A program made the position numbers and the translations under genes. DNA of 64,000 nt from the NCBI GenBank assembly GCA_018894105.1, contig CM032123.1, positions 9,115,001 through 9,179,000 of the forward strand, in the 5' to 3' direction. This DNA is from Jacaranda mimosifolia. Lineage: Eukaryota; Streptophyta; Magnoliopsida; Lamiales; Bignoniaceae. The notes beneath the pieces are model-generated. The model searched no databases and was not told the origin of the DNA. It saw nothing but the letters and a program-made list of their open reading frames with translations. Every line of letters starts with the position of its first letter. The first letter of the stretch is position 1. Positions 59,877-64,000 of this stretch are shown piece by piece.

Positions 59877-62787
59877 GGATTATTTATAAAAATATAGTAA
59901 AAAAATTCAAATTTTATAAAATTACCGCAGTTTTGAGAAAATTATAAAACTACCGTAAAGCGTGGCTCCAGGCCACGCCTTTAGTTAGCTGAATTTTTTT
60001 TTTTAATAAATAAAACAAAGGCCACGCCTTTGGCATGGCAAATTTTCCGGCCGCAAGAGTCGTGGCCGGTTTTAATGAAGAAATAATCAAGCCACGCCTC
60101 TTGAAGTTTTTTTTTTTTTTTTTTTTGAAAAAATGGCAAGAGGCGTGGCTTGTAGCACGCATCTTGCATGGCATGGAAATTATGTTCAAACAAGAGGCGT
60201 GCCTTGTATGCACGCCTCTTGTGGAAATTTTTATTTTTATTTTTTTTTCACACCTGAAACAAGTGCAGGCACGTTTCTTGTGGATAAATATATATTTTTT
60301 TTCCTGCATAGTTGAAACAAGTAGCCACGCCTCTTGGCTATACTCAACCCTCCCTCCATTATTCATCTTCTCATACTACTCCTCCTCAAATTTACTTTCC
60401 TCATTCTCAAGCTTTCCTTCCTCATTCTCAAACAAAGGAGTGTGCTAGTGTTGTGTCTGCAACAAGTGCAGGAAAAATTGAAGAGGAAAAGCAAAGAGAG
60501 AAGGAGGAAGAAGAAGATACAAAGAAGAAGAAATTGTGTTTACAATAATTTGAAATAAGGTGAAATTTTAATTTATGTTGTTCAAGATTTTAATTTTTAA
60601 TTTTTGATTATTTTATGTTATTAATTTTGTATTGTTAAGATAATATATTGCAATTTTTTTTTTTTTTGAATTTTTTACAGTTTGGTTAGAAATCTTAGTT
60701 TGGAGAAGGAAGATTTTGACTCACAAATATCAGGTTGGTTTTTAAAATTTTAAAAGTATATTAATTTGAGTTGTTTACTATTAAGTTTGACTTGATATTG
60801 TGATGCGAAAGTTATTTTAATTTTTAGTTTGAATAATTTGAAATTGATAAGCATGACATTAGTATTAGTTTATGTTTGTGGTCTTTCCTTTGTGATTATT
60901 AATTCATACAAAATGAAAAGAAAATAAAAGCACATAATGGAGTATCAATATTTTACATTACTGGTTATTAAGTAATTCAAATGCTAATAAATTTATATTA
61001 AATTTTAATTAATTTATATTAAGTTACAAAATTAAAATTAAATAATAAAATTAATTCATATTAAGTAAAATATTTTTTAAGAAATTATAAATGGTATATA
61101 TTTATTTATAAAAATCATATCTCTTATAAATTATGTGTATCACAATTTACATATTACTTATAAATATTAATTATATTGTAAATATATTAGTCTATATACA
61201 ATATATAGTGCATTATATATAGTAAATACAATATATGATATATATCATAATATATAATATATACTATATATAATATACAATATATAATACACACAATATA
61301 TAATATACAGTATATATAATACAACATATAATGTTGCTTTCAGCGCCTCAAAAGCAGCTGAAGACAGCGCCCTTTCTTCAGCGTGCTTGGAAAAGGTGCT
61401 GATGTCAGCCCTAGCGAGGGCTAACATCAGCAAAAAAATTTAAAAAAAATATAGTTTTAAAAATAATATATATTTAAATTAAATTAAATTAAATTAAATT
61501 TATGAAAAATATATATTTAAAATAAATAAAGTTAAAATTTTAAAATCTAATATATATATTTATGAAAATGAATAAAATTAAATTTGAGTAGTAAGTATGA
61601 TATTATTATAATTCAATTTAGAATATATTATTTTATATTTAAAATTTGAATAAATAATTTTTTAATTTATGAAATAAATAAAATTTAAAATAAATAAAAT
61701 TATATATATTTAAAATAAATAAAATTTTAAAATTTAAATTTAATATATATTTATGAAAAATAAATAAAGTTATATTTGAGTGGTAAGTATGATATTATTA
61801 TAATATAATTTTCGTTCAAAAATTAGATTTTTGGTTGAAATTCTCAAAAATTTTAGACAGTTCTGATCTATGTCATATTTTACTAACATAGTTAAAAAAT
61901 AAAACCCATACATTGTTCTTTAATTAAATAGTGAGTGTTACATATTAGACTTGCAAAAATTAAATATATCTAGTATTATAAGTCAATATTCTAGCTCTGT
62001 CTTAGGTAGTTGAAATCAAATTTGGAATTCAAAGTTAAGAAACAAAGCAAAATGATACATGATATTAATCATTGTCATTCAAGATACATTGACATTGACA
62101 ATGACCATTTTTTCTTCAATAACCATGTATATCAACGCTACAAAAATGGATCATCTCTCATTTGAGTTCATTTTTAAAATATTAAAAAAATAAATAAATG
62201 ATAAAGTTATGTTAATGGTAGGTTTTATAAGTGGAATACATAAATAGGATCGAGTAGGTAAAAATATTATGTGATAGTTTTATATGCCATGATAATAACA
62301 TATCTTCAAATTATACGCGTAAATTATGATTAAAATGTATGATATCTCTTAAAGAATGTATATATACCACTCTTAACTGTATCTTAAAATACATTTTTGC
62401 CATACAAAAGGCGTGGCATGTCTTTGCGGATGTTTTACAAAAAAAAAAAAAAAAATCAGCCAAGAAGAGGCGTGAGGCCACGCCTCTTCAATTTTTAATA
62501 AAAATAAAATAAAATTTGCATGCAAGAGGCGTGGCCTTCAATTTTTAATTAAAAAAAAAAATTGCATGGACGCCTCTTCCCTTTTTAATACACCCAGAAT
62601 TCTTGCATGCGGCCAGAAAATTTGCCATGCTAGAGGCCACGCCTTTGTTTTATTTATTAAAAAAAATAAATTCAACTAACTAAAGGCGTGGCCTGGAGCC
62701 ACGCTTTATGGTAGTTTTATAATTTTCTTAAAATTACGATAATTTTATAAAATTTGAGTTTTTTTACTATATTTTTATAAATAAGCC
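59877..62787. mobile_element. MULE-type element with GC-motif TIRs, 9-bp TSD, inside the PMD exon
   Basis: 2911 bp starting GGATTATTTATAAAAATATAG and ending with its inverse, flanked by ATTCAGGAG on both sides (59868-59876 and 62788-62796). TIRs match closely for about 190 bp (including AAGCGTGGCTCCAGGCCACG), then continue as loose repeats of GCCACGCCTCTTG/CAAGAGGCGTGGC in both orientations to about 60330 and from about 62400. The interior is AT-rich, with a low-complexity frame at 60312-60548 that ends in a Glu/Lys-rich run. No transposase. TSD length and long TIRs indicate a non-autonomous Mutator-like element. Confidence 0.85.
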
Positions 62788-62987
62788 ATTCAGGAGTGGC
62801 GACCCTTCAAAGCAAAAAAGTATCATCGTGCGGCCAATGATGACAAGAGGGCTGGTGACCTGATTGCGGATAGAAATTCCCCTGAGCAACAATGTGCAGA
62901 AGTAACTGGAGATTACTCTTGTGATTTGAAAGCTAAAGGTAGCAGCAGACTAAGAAATTTTGTTGGACCAAATAGATCATTCGTGAG
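62788..62987 (+). pseudogene. PMD end fused in frame to duplicated MORC exon 3
   Basis: After the second TSD copy the frame that was open in the PMD exon continues: QEWRPFKAKKYHRAAND, then KRAGDLIADRNSPEQQ, TGDYSCDLKAKGSSRL and VGPNRSF. The part from DLI onward matches intact MORC exon 3 (DLIEDRISPEQQ, TGHYSCDLKAKGSSRL). GCTGGTGA is shared by both copies at the junction; relative to the intact gene 21 bp (7 codons) are missing directly after it, keeping the frame. The exon is cut after CATTCGTGAG by a copia LTR. Confidence 0.8.
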
Positions 62988-63169
62988 TGTTATTGTCTAT
63001 ATCTTTTCCATGTATAGATAGCATTAACATAGGAATCTAATTAGTAGGAGGCTAATCTGCAGGAATGAGAATGATTTGTAGGGATTTGTTTCCTTACTAT
63101 AGCAGTTGTAATTGGTATATAAACCCCTAATTTGTAAGAATAAAACACAAGAAAATATTCTTTCTTACA
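62988..63169 (+). mobile_element. Ty1/copia 5' LTR
   Basis: TGTTATTGTC...TTTCTTACA, 182 bp, with a TATATAAA box at 63116-63123. It is followed at once by TGGCATAAGAGCC, which resembles the initiator-Met tRNA primer-binding site. The five bases before it, GTGAG, correspond to CGAGAG in intact MORC exon 3, so the insertion point is well fixed. The other LTR is outside the window. Confidence 0.75.
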
Positions 63170-64000
63170 TGGCATAAGAGCCACTGCGATTGGGTTTGCT
63201 CGCTGGAGTCTTCTGTTAAAAAGACTTCTGGTATTCTTGGGTTGCCGGTTTAAGTGGCCGAATATTCTTACCGCCGGCATAGGAAGAGTTGCCTTTCTCA
63301 GTTCGGCTAATACCCATGGTCTGGTGACCAAACTCTGTGCATGGGAGGCTCACGCGCTGCAGTTGCTTCTGGAGCGATTGTCACGTGTCAGCGCGTGCGG
63401 GCACGTGCATCAATGCATTGGTTTTCTATCTTCTTCTACGACGTCGCCCTATAGTTTCCGATCAGACTTTGTTGTTCATCTGATCCCATTTGGAGAAGGT
63501 TTTGTGCATAGGTTTGGTCTTGGTTCTGCTGATTATTTTCATCTATTTGCTGGAACACTCTGTTAGTTTCTTGGCATTTAATTATCTGGGTCTGTCATTT
63601 GGTGTTGGTGGGGTGTGGCTGAATATTTGGCAGGCTTATTGTTTTGGGTCATCTACTTTTGTTTGCCTTATTACTAGAAATGATAGAAACTAAGGCAGTT
63701 GTGAGTGAAATAGTTCCAGCAATGTCTAAAATTACTAAACATAAATTGAATGGCACTAATTATTTGGAATGGAGTAAGACAATTAGGGTTTATTTATGAA
63801 GTGTTGAAAAGGATGATCACTTGATTCAAGAACCCCCTAATGATGAAACCAAACAAGGTTGGATGAGAGATGATGCACAATTATGCTTGCAAATCAGGAA
63901 TTCGATTGACAGTGAGGTAATTGGCTTAATTAATCACTATGAATTTGTTAAAGAACTTATGGATTATCTGGAATTCTTATATTCTGGCAAAGGAAATGTA
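63170..64000 (+). mobile_element. Ty1/copia internal region, leader and gag start (runs off window)
   Basis: An untranslated leader of about 510 bp is followed by gag from ATG 63680. The ORFs at 63237 and 63490 inside the leader show no domain. Confidence 0.7.
63680..64000 (+). pseudogene. Copia gag (UBN2-type), one nonsense codon, incomplete
   Basis: Reads KITKHKLNGTNYLEWSKTIR, VYL, stop TGA at 63797-63799 (an Arg codon is expected, as in a CGA to TGA change), then in the same frame KDDHLIQEPPNDETKQGWMR, DSEVIGLINHYEFVKEL and YLEFLYSGKGN. These are the typical blocks of copia gag N-termini in plants. Only one defect is visible over 107 codons, so the element is fairly young. Confidence 0.85.

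Noticed and set aside
59950..60448. Frames of 137-138 codons on both strands in the MULE end
   Set aside because: Low-complexity translations of the A/T runs and the repeated GCCACGCCTCTTG motif.
61245..61433. 62-codon minus-strand frame
   Set aside because: Tyr/Ile repeats from AT-rich DNA joined to the GC-rich hairpin; no sign of a real protein.

Overview
This window is nuclear DNA from a flowering plant, probably a eudicot, although nothing here fixes the species. The evidence is GT-AG introns, AT-rich intergenic DNA and typical plant transposable elements: Tat-lineage Ty3/gypsy, Ty1/copia, Mutator-like elements (MULEs), hAT MITEs and plant mobile domain (PMD) sequence. I saw no rRNA, tRNA, CRISPR array or bacterial operon.

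Layout. 1-10.4 kb is gene-poor: a hAT-type MITE with perfect 8-bp target duplications, a second MITE, a 3.0-kb solo-LTR-like unit and a second related LTR-like unit. 10.4-21.8 kb holds decayed Mutator-related material: an Ulp1-type cysteine protease relic (+ strand), a long tandem-repeat field interrupted by a 2.2-kb TG...TA insertion, and a mudrA-like transposase relic (- strand). 23.1-40.5 kb is the one apparently intact gene: a MORC-family GHKL ATPase with a CW zinc finger, which I could assemble from 13 coding exons into about 692 codons without an internal stop. Its introns carry a hAT MITE and two other MITE-like elements. 41.2-45.5 kb is a nest of a MITE interrupted by a 4.0-kb MULE, which contains an LTR fragment and a 1.8-kb Pack-MULE-like element carrying a class V (GH18) chitinase pseudogene.

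From 46.3 kb to the window end lies a second, decayed copy of the 5' part of the MORC gene in the same orientation. It was broken by a 9.8-kb Tat-lineage Ty3/gypsy element in its leader (5-bp TSD, antisense extra ORF). Its first coding exons were replaced by PMD sequence, a 2.9-kb MULE (9-bp TSD) sits inside that PMD sequence, and a Ty1/copia element (5-bp TSD, one mismatch) sits in the MORC exon. Once the MULE is skipped, the last PMD exon reads in frame into the MORC N-terminal exon, the remains of a PMD-MORC chimera.

Biology. MORC ATPases and PMD (MAIN/MAIL) proteins both act in plant transposon silencing, so a fused pair next to an intact MORC gene is the most interesting observation. The chimera as it stands is inactivated by a frameshift, a stop codon and insertions.
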